A DNA stretch of 41,290 bases from a virus. Of this stretch, positions 14,838 through 23,302 are shown one piece after another; positions within the stretch are counted from its first letter, which is position 1, and each line of letters opens with the position of its first letter. The translations under genes were made by a program, and so were the position numbers. The notes under the pieces are model-generated. The model worked only from the letters and a program-made list of their open reading frames with translations, made no database searches and was not told the DNA's origin. The stretch covers positions 1 to 41,290 of IMG/VR virus record IMGVR_UViG_3300042876_000178; one strand, given 5' to 3'.

Positions 14838-16448
14838 ATGCCGCTCGTAAAAGGCTCAAGCCAAGAAACTATCTCGGCCAATATCGCCGAGTTGATTCGC
14901 TCGGGCCACGAACCCGCGCAAGCCGCCGCGATTGCCTACAAGGTAGCGCGCGGCGAAGACTCGGCCGCCGGTATCTGCTATCGCGCGGGCGACTCGGTAT
15001 TGCTCTTGCTGCGCTCGGCTACCGCGGGCGACTACCCGCATACGTGGGGCTTCCCCGGCGGCGGCATCGAATACGGCGAGACTCCCGAGCAAGCCGCGAT
15101 CCGCGAGAGCCAAGAGGAAATCGCCTACGCCCCCGCCGAGCCTTTCGTCGTGCTGGATTGGGAGAACGGCTTTACAACCTTCGGCATCAACGTATCCGCG
15201 CCCTTTACCCCTGCGCTCAACGGGGAACACGTCGGGTTCGTGTGGGCACCACTGGCCGCCCTTCCCCAGCCTTTGCACCCCGGCGTCGCGGCCACGCTCG
15301 CGCGCTTGCCCGTGCAGGGCTTCGGCATGGACGCCTCGCGCACCGTCGACGGTAACGGATGGTTCGAGGTCAAGGCGAACCCTATCAGCAAGGCGGGAAT
15401 TTTCCCGTACTCGGGCCGCCAATTGGGCCTCGTCGGTGCCGACGCCGACCGCATCTTTCAAGTGCTGCGCCCGCCCGAAGAATTGAGCGACCCCGATTGC
15501 ATCGAATCTTTTAAGCTGATCCCGTGGATCGACGAACACGTGATGCTCGGGCCCAACGCCCAAGAGGCTACCGATCGGGCCATGCCGGCCGAGAAAAAAG
15601 GCGTACACGGGGTAATCGGCGAGGACGTATTTTTCAAGGACGGAATTTTATTTGCCAACATCAAGGCTTTTTCGTCTACACTATCCGCACTAATACAGGC
15701 GGGAAAGCGCGAGCTTTCCGCCGGTTATCGTTGTATTTACGACATGACCGCAGGCATTTGGAACGGCCAACGTTATGACGCGGTGCAACGCAAAATCCGG
15801 GGCAATCATCTTGCCTTGGTCAACGAGGGGCGCATGGGGCCGGACGTGGCCGTTATGGATCGCCTTACTTTTACTTTTGACGCAATGGAGGTTCAAATGC
15901 CTGACGAAACCAAAGATCAAGGCGGCGCGGCTAGTGGTGCGGGGGCAATGACCCTTGAGCAACTGGTTTCCGTCGTTTCCGAACTCGCGCCGCAAGTCGC
16001 GAAACTGACCGCCGCAATGGGTACCATGCTGGGCGGGGCTGAAAAAGCCGAAGCGCAAGCGAGCGGCGCAGCCGAACCGGCCCCCGCGACCGACCAAGTA
16101 CCGCCCGTCAAGAAAGAGGACGGCGAAGGCGGCGAAGGCACCCCCGCCGGCGCGGGTATGGACGAGGCCGCTTTCGTGCGCCGCATCGCCCAACGCGACG
16201 CCCTCGCCAAACAAATTTCGGCACACGTCGGCACCTTCGACCATGCCGAAATGACCCTCGACGGCGTGGTGCGATATGGCTGCGACAAGCTGGGCATTAA
16301 GGCCGACAAGGGCCACGAGGCCGCCGCGCTTTCCGGTTTCCTGCAAGCCAAACCGGCCGCAACTCCCGCCGCTACGGTTGCGGGCATGGACTCTGCCGCT
16401 TCGAGCGGTAAGGGCAATTTCGTAACCAAGCACCTGAAAGGGGAATAA
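14838..16448 (+). CDS. Nudix hydrolase - DUF2213 prohead protease - scaffold fusion
   Basis: A 536-aa multidomain head-maturation protein. Residues 1-40 form a short helical motif (GSSQETISANIAELI) found elsewhere as a separate small phage protein. About 41-155 is a Nudix domain with G75, E81, R89-E90 and E93-E94 in the canonical spacing; Ser91 and Ala96 replace the usual hydrophobic residue and Gly. About 170-345 is the DUF2213 protease with probable nucleophile Ser294 (ELSAGY) and His324 (GNHLALV). From 354 on it is an Ala/Glu-rich scaffold tail. An internal start (15897) can make the scaffold alone. What a Nudix activity does in a prohead is unknown. Confidence 0.88.
   Translation: MPLVKGSSQETISANIAELIRSGHEPAQAAAIAYKVARGEDSAAGICYRAGDSVLLLLRSATAGDYPHTWGFPGGGIEYGETPEQAAIRESQEEIAYAPAEPFVVLDWENGFTTFGINVSAPFTPALNGEHVGFVWAPLAALPQPLHPGVAATLARLPVQGFGMDASRTVDGNGWFEVKANPISKAGIFPYSGRQLGLVGADADRIFQVLRPPEELSDPDCIESFKLIPWIDEHVMLGPNAQEATDRAMPAEKKGVHGVIGEDVFFKDGILFANIKAFSSTLSALIQAGKRELSAGYRCIYDMTAGIWNGQRYDAVQRKIRGNHLALVNEGRMGPDVAVMDRLTFTFDAMEVQMPDETKDQGGAASGAGAMTLEQLVSVVSELAPQVAKLTAAMGTMLGGAEKAEAQASGAAEPAPATDQVPPVKKEDGEGGEGTPAGAGMDEAAFVRRIAQRDALAKQISAHVGTFDHAEMTLDGVVRYGCDKLGIKADKGHEAAALSGFLQAKPAATPAATVAGMDSAASSGKGNFVTKHLKGE
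15897..16448 (+). CDS. Internal in-frame scaffold protein (nested start)
   Basis: ATG 15897 is codon 354 of the protease gene and is preceded by GGAGG with a 5-nt spacer (GGAGGTTCAAATG), a far better ribosome site than chance would give. The 183-aa product is the charged, Ala-rich scaffold tail without the protease, as with lambda Nu3 inside gpC. It would be made in excess for shell assembly and removed by the protease. Confidence 0.7.
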   Translation: MPDETKDQGGAASGAGAMTLEQLVSVVSELAPQVAKLTAAMGTMLGGAEKAEAQASGAAEPAPATDQVPPVKKEDGEGGEGTPAGAGMDEAAFVRRIAQRDALAKQISAHVGTFDHAEMTLDGVVRYGCDKLGIKADKGHEAAALSGFLQAKPAATPAATVAGMDSAASSGKGNFVTKHLKGE

Positions 16449-16451
16449 GCC

Positions 16452-17165
16452 ATGGGCTTTCAATCTACCGTTGCAATAAATCAAGGCTTCGGCGTACCGG
16501 GCGAGGTCGTTTTCGAAGGCCCGTTGCGCGCGACCCCGGGCGTTATCAAGGGTGCCGATCCGACGTTGAACGTGGTCGGCCGCGCCTTCACCATCGACCC
16601 GGCCGACGGCCAATACGTTGCGGGCGGCCTGTTCCCGTTCGGCGGCGTGCTGTCCAACCCGAAGGCCCTCTCTTCCGTCGGCACTTCCGCGGGCGGCCCG
16701 CTGGCCCCGACCCTGACCGTACCGAATGGCACGATCGGCGAATTCGTCAATATGGGCGAGTTGATAGTCGCGGCGGCAAATGCGGTTGCGCTGCAAGATA
16801 AGGCCATGTTTGCGCAGGCGACCGGCATTATCTCGGCGTTGCCCCCGGCGATCACCTACACGGGCGAGATCGCGGTTACGACGGGTATCCTGACCGTTAC
16901 CGCAGCGAGTACCGGCGCGCACCTTTCCGTCGGTATGCCGGTCTTGGGTACGGGCGTTCCGGCCGGTACGATCATTACCGCGCTGGGCACGGGTACCGGC
17001 GGTAATGGCACCTACCAAACGAACATCGCGACCGCCGTTGCGTCGTTCACCGATGGTCATGCCGACAACGTGGCCCCCGCCGGCTCGACGATCATCGAAG
17101 GCGCGAAGTTCACTCGCTACGCAAACGCCGCGGCAGGGCTGGCCGTCCTGACCCTGACCGCATAA
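16452..17165 (+). CDS. Head decoration / structural cement protein
   Basis: A 237-aa capsid-stabilising protein between protease and major capsid genes. The opening MGFQSTVAINQGFGVPGE and the later GGLFPFGGVLSNPKALSS are typical of the structural cement family. Residues about 136-210 look like an added beta-rich domain with repeated Thr-Gly-Gly turns (VLGTGVPAGTIITALGTG), perhaps displayed on the capsid surface. The end (AAAGLAVLTLTA) returns to the family pattern. Confidence 0.8.
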   Translation: MGFQSTVAINQGFGVPGEVVFEGPLRATPGVIKGADPTLNVVGRAFTIDPADGQYVAGGLFPFGGVLSNPKALSSVGTSAGGPLAPTLTVPNGTIGEFVNMGELIVAAANAVALQDKAMFAQATGIISALPPAITYTGEIAVTTGILTVTAASTGAHLSVGMPVLGTGVPAGTIITALGTGTGGNGTYQTNIATAVASFTDGHADNVAPAGSTIIEGAKFTRYANAAAGLAVLTLTA

Positions 17166-17183
17166 CCCCCGGGAGAAGAAAAC

Positions 17184-18305
17184 ATGAAACGAGCTACTCA
17201 AGTACATAGCCACATTTTCGGCCGCGATATTCGCCCGGTCGAAATGTCGGCTCAAGATTGCGCCGACTTCGGCGCGTTGGCGCAAATCGGCGTGAACTTC
17301 CCGGCCGGTTTCGTTCAAGACCAAATGCGCGACATGCTCGCGGGTATGGCGATGGACGACAACCAAGCGGCGATCACATCGGCGAGCATTTCCAACCCGG
17401 TGCAATTCCTGCAATCGTGGCTCCCGGGCTTCGTGCGCGTGATCACCGCCGCCCGCAAGATCGACACCCTGATCGGCATTACCACGGCGGGCAAATGGGA
17501 CGACGAGGAAGTAATTCAGGGCGTCATGGAGCCGATGGGCGAAGCTGCACCCTACGGCGACTATACAAACGTGCCGTTGTCCTCGTGGAACGTCAATTTC
17601 GAGCGTCGTACCGTGCTGCGCTTCGAAAAGGGGATCAAGGTCGGTTTGCTGGAAGACGCCCGGAGTGCCCGCGTACGCATCAACAACGCCGCCGAGAAGC
17701 GTAGCGCGGCCGCGCTGGCCCTCGATATCACCCGTAACCGTATCGGTTTCTATGGTTACAACGCCGGCGCGAACCGTACTTACGGTTTCCTCAACGACCC
17801 AGCGTTGCCGGCGTATATCAGCGCAGGCGCGACCGGCACGGGTTCCTCGACCTTGTGGAGCTTGAAGACGTTCCTGAACATCACCGCCGACCTGCGCGGC
17901 ATGTTCGCCCGTCTGCAAGCCGCATCGCAAGACGTGATCAACGTCGAAACCACGCCGTCGACGCTGGTACTGTCTACGAACGTCTACCAATACCTCTCGG
18001 TTACCTCCGATTTCGGTATCAGCGTTCGCGATTGGCTGCGCCAGAATTACCCGAAGTGCCGCGTTGAATCCGCTCCCGAGTTGAACTTGGCGAACGGCGG
18101 CGCGAACGTTGCGTACCTGTACGCTGATTCCGTCGACGACGGCGGCAGCGACGGCGGCGCAACATGGGTACAGATCGTTCCGGCGAAGTTCCAAGCCCTC
18201 GGCACCGAGAAACAGGCAAAGGGCTACGTCGAGGACTTCTCGAACGCGACGGCGGGCGTGATGGTGAAACGCCCGTACGCGGTGCAACGCCTGACCGGCA
18301 TCTAA
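17184..18305 (+). CDS. Major capsid protein (DUF2184)
   Basis: HK97-fold shell subunit, 373 aa. The family is recognised by MSAQDCADFGALAQIGV, the LPGFVRVITAARKIDTLIGI segment, GKWDDEEVIQGVMEPMG and the C-terminal MVKRPYAVQRLTGI. It has a strong ribosome site (GGGAGAAG). A terminator immediately follows, probably limiting downstream expression relative to capsid. Confidence 0.92.
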   Translation: MKRATQVHSHIFGRDIRPVEMSAQDCADFGALAQIGVNFPAGFVQDQMRDMLAGMAMDDNQAAITSASISNPVQFLQSWLPGFVRVITAARKIDTLIGITTAGKWDDEEVIQGVMEPMGEAAPYGDYTNVPLSSWNVNFERRTVLRFEKGIKVGLLEDARSARVRINNAAEKRSAAALALDITRNRIGFYGYNAGANRTYGFLNDPALPAYISAGATGTGSSTLWSLKTFLNITADLRGMFARLQAASQDVINVETTPSTLVLSTNVYQYLSVTSDFGISVRDWLRQNYPKCRVESAPELNLANGGANVAYLYADSVDDGGSDGGATWVQIVPAKFQALGTEKQAKGYVEDFSNATAGVMVKRPYAVQRLTGI

Positions 18306-18323
18306 AGCGGTACCGCAGCAACG

Positions 18324-18360
18324 AAAAGCCCCTCGGGAAACCTTGGGGCTTTTTTCTTTT
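18324..18360 (+). terminator. Intrinsic terminator after the major capsid gene
   Basis: Nine-base stem AAAAGCCCC (18324-18332) / GGGGCTTTT (18345-18353) followed by TTCTTTTT. It is probably partial, since tail genes continue on the same strand. Confidence 0.85.
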
Positions 18361-18417
18361 TGTGATATGGTGCGGTTTCGGGCACCCCCCTTTCTCTTTT
18401 TCTTTGGAGTTCATGAC

Positions 18418-18831
18418 ATGAAAAAAATGTACGTTTATTCGACGCTTTCCTCCGACGTGCTGTATCAGAACCACGCGCCCGGCGGGGCCGACTTGCCGAT
18501 CGTGGTTTCCGAAGTGCTGATCAAGGGCGGGGCCGGCGTGGCGAATGACCGCCTGATTACCCCGCGCGGCGTCGCGACGGAAGTTACCGAGCAACAAGCC
18601 GAGGCCCTGCGCGCGAATCCGGTTTTCCAAATGCACGAGAAAAACGGTTTCGTACAAATCAGCGATGCGCGCGTCGACGCCGACGTGGCCGCCGCGGATA
18701 TGGCCGGCCGTGACAACTCCGCGCCGATCGTTCCCGAAGACTTGCCCTCGGATTCGAAGCCGATGGGTTCGGAACAACTGGAAGCCCCCGCGGCCCCTAC
18801 CAAGCCGGCGACGAAACGCGGCAGCAGGTAA
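18418..18831 (+). CDS. Conserved virion-module protein downstream of capsid
   Basis: The 137-aa product starts at ATG 18418 after GGAG; the longer open frame from 18343 runs through the terminator and is not used. Features are the opening MKKMYVYSTLSSDVLYQ, a central VFQMHEKNGFVQISD, and an Ala/Pro/Lys tail. The family occurs between major capsid and DUF4054 genes in related phages. The role is unknown; head structure or completion is likely. Terminators flank it on both sides. Confidence 0.8.
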   Translation: MKKMYVYSTLSSDVLYQNHAPGGADLPIVVSEVLIKGGAGVANDRLITPRGVATEVTEQQAEALRANPVFQMHEKNGFVQISDARVDADVAAADMAGRDNSAPIVPEDLPSDSKPMGSEQLEAPAAPTKPATKRGSR

Positions 18832-18854
18832 GGCCCCCGCGGCTTTGCTAACCG

Positions 18855-18895
18855 AAAGCCGGGAGCCCCTAAAAGCTCTCGGCTTTTTCTCTTTC
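18855..18895 (+). terminator. Intrinsic terminator
   Basis: Twelve-base stem AAAGCCGGGAGC (18855-18866) / GCTCTCGGCTTT (18875-18886), one G-U wobble, followed by TTTCTCTTT. Confidence 0.88.
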
Positions 18896-18906
18896 GAGGT
18901 GATGAA

Positions 18907-19362
18907 ATGACGACCCTTACGCTTGATATCGCGGCCTTCCGCCTTTTGTTCCCGCAGTTCGCGAGCCCTACGACTTTCCCCGACGTAAAGATACAAGCCG
19001 AGTTCGGCATGGCGACCGGCTACGTTTCCCCGGATACCTACGGCGACATGCCCGCGGCCGCGCGTTCCTCCGCGCTGGGGCTTATGACCGCGCACCTTTT
19101 GGCCCTCGGGGTGATCATCGCGCAAAACAATTACTCGGGCCAAGTCGGGATCGTTACGGCGGCCACGATCGACGGCGTTTCGATTACCCTCGCCCCGCCC
19201 CCGCAGCGCGGCCAATGGCGATGGTGGCTCAATACGACCCCGTACGGCGCGCAACTTGTCGCCCTGCTCGACGCTCAAGCCGCGGGCGGTTTCTTCATCG
19301 GCGGATTGCCCGAGCGTTCCGCCTTCCGCCGCGTGGGCGGCGGCTTCGGCGGGGTCTACTAA
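18907..19362 (+). CDS. DUF4054 head-completion adaptor
   Basis: A 151-aa helical protein of the DUF4054 family, the head-tail adaptor that docks on the portal. Marks are the opening FRLLFPQFA, the helical ARSSALGLMTAHLLALG and the closing FRRVGGGFGGVY. It lies in the neck cluster ahead of the tail-completion genes. Confidence 0.85.
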   Translation: MTTLTLDIAAFRLLFPQFASPTTFPDVKIQAEFGMATGYVSPDTYGDMPAAARSSALGLMTAHLLALGVIIAQNNYSGQVGIVTAATIDGVSITLAPPPQRGQWRWWLNTTPYGAQLVALLDAQAAGGFFIGGLPERSAFRRVGGGFGGVY

Positions 19363-19854
19363 GTGCGAGTGACCCGCAAAGCGGGCAAGATCAACGCGCT
19401 CAAACACGCGGTAACCGCGCTCGACGGGGCGCAAGGGCGCGTCGGTTGGTTCCCCTCGGCCGTCTATGAGGGCGGCGCACCCGTGGCCGGCGTGGCCTAC
19501 GTGCAAGAGTTCGGCAGCCCTGCGCGCGGCATCCCGCCCCGGCTGGGCCTGCGCTCAACCGCCGAAGAAAAACGGCAGGATTGGGCCGAAACGGCGAAGG
19601 GTGCCGCGCGGGCGGCCGCCCTCGGCAAACTACCCGCGGAAAACATGATGCCCGCGGTATGCCTCGCGGCCGAGGGTGCGGTGCGGGCCCGGATCACGAA
19701 GGTAAACTCGCCGCCCCTAAAACAGTCTACAATTGACGCGCGGAAACGCCGGCTCGCCAACGGGGGCGCGGGCGCGAAAGCCTCTATCGCAAAACCGCTC
19801 GTCGATACCGGCATCCTGTTGAATACCCTTACGTCGGAGACAACGAAAAAATGA
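19363..19854 (+). CDS. Neck / tail-completion protein (HK97 gp10-like position)
   Basis: The 163-aa product starts at GTG 19363 immediately after the previous stop. The GRVGWFPSAVYEGGAPVAGVAYVQEFG segment followed by PPRLGLRST is typical of virion-morphogenesis/gp10-like neck proteins, and VDTGILLNTLTSE near the C-terminus (Asp-Thr-Gly) is also characteristic. The stop overlaps the next ATG by 4 nt. Confidence 0.75.
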   Translation: MRVTRKAGKINALKHAVTALDGAQGRVGWFPSAVYEGGAPVAGVAYVQEFGSPARGIPPRLGLRSTAEEKRQDWAETAKGAARAAALGKLPAENMMPAVCLAAEGAVRARITKVNSPPLKQSTIDARKRRLANGGAGAKASIAKPLVDTGILLNTLTSETTKK

Positions 19855-20228
19855 ATATCCCGGGCGCAAACTTACTCGGCATTGCATCCCGCGTAATTCG
19901 GTTCGAAACGCTCGGGCATCGCGCTTTCGTTTCGCGCGAGCCCAACAGCGCGGGCGATTTCGTTTCGACCTTCGCCGCGAGCGCGGATATTCAGGGCAGT
20001 ATGCAGCCGGTAAACCGAAGGCTCTATCAGGAACTCGGGCTCAACCTTTCCAAGAATTACGCGACGCTCTATACTTCGGCCACGATCAAGGCCACGGATC
20101 GCGACCGCGAGGGCGACTTGATTACCTTCGCGGGCAGAACGTGGCAATGCGAGAGCGACCAAAATTGGGCGGCAATGGACGGTTTTACGAGGATGCTTTG
20201 CGTCGAGGTTCCAGCGTATGCAGGATAA
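19851..20228 (+). CDS. Neck protein
   Basis: A 125-aa product in the neck cluster with a central beta-rich stretch (FAGRTWQCESDQNWAAMDG) suggesting a small stopper-like barrel. Position between the gp10-like and terminator-like genes, with coupled starts (ATGA in front, 11-nt overlap behind), supports a head-tail connector role. I do not recognise the family by name. Confidence 0.65.
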   Translation: MNIPGANLLGIASRVIRFETLGHRAFVSREPNSAGDFVSTFAASADIQGSMQPVNRRLYQELGLNLSKNYATLYTSATIKATDRDREGDLITFAGRTWQCESDQNWAAMDGFTRMLCVEVPAYAG

Positions 20229-20760
20229 AGAAATCAACGCGCTTTTTATGGCGCAATTGCTCCCCGCCATGCAGGCGGCCCCCGGCCTTTACGGCGTGAA
20301 TCTGGCCCGCAGCAATCAGCAAACACAACAAGGCGCGGCGTCCGGCCCGTACGTTTATTTTTCCAAGATCGGGGATCGTCGGTACGGGCACGTCAAACGG
20401 CGCGACGTGTGGAACGCAACCGCGGCGGCCTTCGACCATCAAGAGGAACAACAGTACGAAACGACCTACCAATTTTCCGCGTGGGTTCCTCAAGACTCCA
20501 AAGACGTGACAAGCCTTACCGAATCGGACATACTAAACGCCGTTTCGGGTATCATGCAAAGCGATACGCTCTTGGCCTCCTTCCGGGCGGCGGGAGTTGG
20601 GATTCTTCGGGTAACCGACGTTCGTAACCCGTATATCGTCGACGATCGAGATAGATTCGCAGCCGTACCGAGTTTCGATCTCACGTTGACGCACAAGCGA
20701 TTATCCGTTTCCGCGCTTCCGGCCGTGGTAACGTATGAGTCAACCATAAGCCGGGTTTGA
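20218..20760 (+). CDS. Tail terminator (neck gp12-like / gateway family)
   Basis: The 180-aa product is of the type often annotated as phage neck terminator or LIC_12616-like. Marks are the segments ARSNQQTQQGAASGPYVYFSK and RRYGHVKRRDVW, and the strand-helix pattern ending PSFDLTLTHKRL. It caps the tube and sheath and precedes the sheath gene by 10 nt. Confidence 0.75.
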   Translation: MQDKEINALFMAQLLPAMQAAPGLYGVNLARSNQQTQQGAASGPYVYFSKIGDRRYGHVKRRDVWNATAAAFDHQEEQQYETTYQFSAWVPQDSKDVTSLTESDILNAVSGIMQSDTLLASFRAAGVGILRVTDVRNPYIVDDRDRFAAVPSFDLTLTHKRLSVSALPAVVTYESTISRV

Positions 20761-20770
20761 GGGGTCTAAA

Positions 20771-22276
20771 ATGGCAATTTCTTTTAAGCGGTACGTCGAT
20801 ATTGTTTCGGGCGTTGGCGGTGGTGCAGGGGTTCGCCTGCGCGACCTGATCTTGCGCCTCTTCTCGTCCTCTACGCTCGTTCCCGAGCATACCGTGATCG
20901 AAATGGAAAGCGCGGCCGAGGTCGGTGCGTATTTCGGTACGAGTTCCTCCGAATACCTGCGCGCCGTCTTTTACTTCGGGTTCGTTTCGAAGTTGATCAC
21001 CGCCCCGAAAAAAATCAGTTTCTCGCGATGGGCCGACGTGGCCGCCGCTGCCCGCATTTACGGGGCGACGAAGACTTTCGCGGTTTCCCAATTTACGGGG
21101 ATCACGACCGGCTCGTTTAAGCTGACCCTCGGCGCATACACGGCCGACGTGACCAGCATAAACTTCTCCACGGCGACAACCCTCTCGCAAGTCGCGTCGA
21201 TCCTGCAAGCCGCAATTCAAGCGGTCGTCGCGGGCGGCGCGGATTGGACGGCGGCAACGGTCACGTACAACGCAACCGCGAATCGCTTCGAACTCGTCGG
21301 CGGCGTGGTAGGCCCCGAGCCGGTAGCAACTGCCGCCGCAGCCTCGGGCGTCGATACCCGCTCGGCGTTGGGCTGGGACGCTACCGGCGTATTTTCCCCG
21401 GGCGTGGCCGCGGAAGAACCGCTCGCCGCTTTCATCGCGAGCGTGCAGGTTTCCGACAACTTCGGCTCGTTCGCCTTCGTGCCGACGATCTCGCAAGCGC
21501 AAGCCCTCGCCGTAGCCGCACAAAACGACACTTATAACGTGAAGTTCCTCTTTACCGTGCCGATCGCGGCCGCCGATGCGGCCAGCTATTACGCCGCACT
21601 CTCGGGGCTTTCCGGCGTTGCGACGACCCTCTCGCCGATCGCAACCGAATACCCCGAATTGCTGCCCTCGGCGATCCTCGCGGCAACCGATTACGCGCGG
21701 CGCAATTCGGTACAGAACTACATGTTCCAACAAGCGACGCTCACCCCGAGCGTTACGACCGACGCGGTTGCCGACGCGATGGACGCCTCCCGCGTGAACT
21801 ACTACGGCCGCACGCAAACCGCGGGCCAGTTCCTCGACTTCTATCAACGCGGGATCATGATGGGCCTCGCGGTCGACCCGGTTGATATGAATACCTACGC
21901 GAACGAAATGTGGCTCAAGGATGCGGCCGGCGCGGCGATCATGTCGCTGTTGCTCTCTATGGCGCGCGTATCCGCGAACTCTACCGGCCGCGGCCAGTTG
22001 CTCGCGATCCTGCAAAGCGTGATCGAGCAAGCGACTTTCAACGGTACGATTTCCGTCGGCAAGCCGTTGAACACGACGCAAAAGCTGTATATCGGCAACC
22101 TGACCGGCGACCCGGAAGCGTGGCAACAAGTCTACCGCCTCGGCTACTGGATCGACTGCGTGCTGCAAAGCTACACCACGCAAGATAGCCGCACGGAATG
22201 GAAAGCGGTCTATACCCTGATCTATTCCAAAGACGACGCGATCCGCAAGGTCGAAGGCTCTCACGTCTTGATCTAA
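20771..22276 (+). CDS. Tail sheath protein (DUF3383)
   Basis: Contractile sheath subunit of 501 aa, which makes this phage a myovirus. Typical parts are SFKRYVDIVSGVGGG at the start, FGTSSSEYLRAVFYFGFVSK, and the C-terminal insertion arm around VYRLGYWIDCVLQSY and YTLIYSKDDAIRKVEG. The paired tube gene follows. Confidence 0.93.
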   Translation: MAISFKRYVDIVSGVGGGAGVRLRDLILRLFSSSTLVPEHTVIEMESAAEVGAYFGTSSSEYLRAVFYFGFVSKLITAPKKISFSRWADVAAAARIYGATKTFAVSQFTGITTGSFKLTLGAYTADVTSINFSTATTLSQVASILQAAIQAVVAGGADWTAATVTYNATANRFELVGGVVGPEPVATAAAASGVDTRSALGWDATGVFSPGVAAEEPLAAFIASVQVSDNFGSFAFVPTISQAQALAVAAQNDTYNVKFLFTVPIAAADAASYYAALSGLSGVATTLSPIATEYPELLPSAILAATDYARRNSVQNYMFQQATLTPSVTTDAVADAMDASRVNYYGRTQTAGQFLDFYQRGIMMGLAVDPVDMNTYANEMWLKDAAGAAIMSLLLSMARVSANSTGRGQLLAILQSVIEQATFNGTISVGKPLNTTQKLYIGNLTGDPEAWQQVYRLGYWIDCVLQSYTTQDSRTEWKAVYTLIYSKDDAIRKVEGSHVLI

Positions 22277-22304
22277 CCCGTAACCCAAACCGGAGAATGA
22301 AACC

Positions 22305-22748
22305 ATGAACGACATAAGCGCATTTGGCTTGCGGGTACTGCTCACCGCTTCCGAGACTTTCCCCGCAGGCATCAGCCTGACCCAATTCGCCGACGACGCC
22401 GACCCGTTCGATACGCCGTCGATGCAGATTCGCGATAAGGCGATGGGCGTCAACGGCGATTTGATCACGTGGAGCAAGGCAAACCCGATCCCGGTCACGT
22501 TGAACCTGATCGCCAACTCCGACGACGACAAGAATCTCGGCGTACTGTTCGAGTCGAACCGCGTCGGCAAGGGTAAGCAAGGGGCCCGCGACGTTGTGGG
22601 GATCACCGTCGTTTATCCCGACGGCCGTACCGCCTCCTTCACGCAAGGCGCGATTACCGACGGTATGCCCGCGAATAGCGCGGCAAGCTCGGGCCGCCTG
22701 AAATCGAAAGCCTACGTTTTCGCTTTCGAGAACGTCAACCGCACCTAA
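22305..22748 (+). CDS. Tail tube protein (DUF3277)
   Basis: A 147-aa tube subunit that stacks inside the sheath. The DUF3277 family is recognised by [35 protein letters not shown] and [16 protein letters not shown]. It has a good ribosome site (GGAGAATGAAACC before ATG). Confidence 0.92.
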   Translation: MNDISAFGLRVLLTASETFPAGISLTQFADDADPFDTPSMQIRDKAMGVNGDLITWSKANPIPVTLNLIANSDDDKNLGVLFESNRVGKGKQGARDVVGITVVYPDGRTASFTQGAITDGMPANSAASSGRLKSKAYVFAFENVNRT

Positions 22749-22760
22749 AGGCCCCCGAAA

Positions 22761-23198
22761 ATGATCGAACCCAAAGAGATCACCATCGAGACACAGCGCG
22801 GCGAAAGCCGCGTGTATGTCTTGTCAAAATTCCCGGCCGTACAGGGCCGCGAGATCATCGCGAAATATCCGCTTTCGGCCATGCCCAAGCTCGGCGACTA
22901 TGCGGTAAACGAGGAAACCATGCTCAAGTTAATGGCCTTCGTTTCCGTACCGCGCGCCGAGGGCGAACCGATGCCGCTCTCGACCCGGGCCCTCGTGGAT
23001 AACCATGTGCCCGATTGGGAAACGCTCGCTCGTATCGAAATGGCGATGATGGAGTACAACGTAAGTTTTTTCGCGAACGGGAAAGGCTCGACTTTCTTAG
23101 AGGCTATCGCAGCGAAAGCCCAAGCGTTCCTTTCCAAAACGTTGACGGATTTATCGGCGCAATCGTCGCCGAAGGGAAAGCCACGCTTCACGAGTTGA
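22761..23198 (+). CDS. Tail assembly chaperone, zero-frame product
   Basis: A 145-aa chaperone that coats the tape measure during tail assembly (analogue of lambda gpG). Recognisable stretches are YVLSKFPAVQGREIIAKYPLS, LKLMAFVSVPR and DNHVPDWETLARIEMAMMEYN. A slippery heptamer follows MMEYNVSFF (23066-23072). Ribosomes that do not shift make this short form. Confidence 0.85.
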   Translation: MIEPKEITIETQRGESRVYVLSKFPAVQGREIIAKYPLSAMPKLGDYAVNEETMLKLMAFVSVPRAEGEPMPLSTRALVDNHVPDWETLARIEMAMMEYNVSFFANGKGSTFLEAIAAKAQAFLSKTLTDLSAQSSPKGKPRFTS

Positions 23199-23302
23199 AA
23201 ACTATTTACAGCGTCGAAGACGCTTTTAATCTTTGGGAGGTGATCATGGTAACCCGATGGAACGAACACCTCGCCATTGAACACGCGAAGAAAAGCAAAT
23301 GA
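22761..23302 (+). CDS. Tail assembly chaperone, -1 frameshift fusion (join 22761-23072, 23072-23302)
   Basis: Shifting -1 at T TTT TTC gives 104 shared residues plus 76 from the overlapping frame, 180 aa in all. The new part (RERERLDFLRG..., then VDGFIGAIVAEGKATLHELK, EDAFNLWEVIMVTRWNEHL) is a conserved helical tail-chaperone domain with no good start of its own. It plays the gpGT role of bringing tape measure and tube together. The stop overlaps the tape-measure ATG by 4 nt. Confidence 0.85.
23066..23072 (+). promoter_or_regulatory. -1 ribosomal frameshift site T TTT TTC
   Basis: Zero-frame codons here are AGT TTT TTC GCG, so the heptamer fits X XXY YYZ exactly. After slipping, both Phe tRNAs re-pair on TTT. 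Confidence 0.85.

Noticed and set aside
15690-18287. 865-residue open frame on the minus strand opposite protease, decoration and capsid genes
   Set aside because: It is an Arg/Gly/His-rich shadow of GC-rich genes, with no ribosome site or domain, opposite clearly recognised head genes.
20681-22606. 641-residue minus-strand frame opposite the tail sheath
   Set aside because: Composition is typical of an antisense shadow, and the plus-strand DUF3383 sheath is unambiguous.
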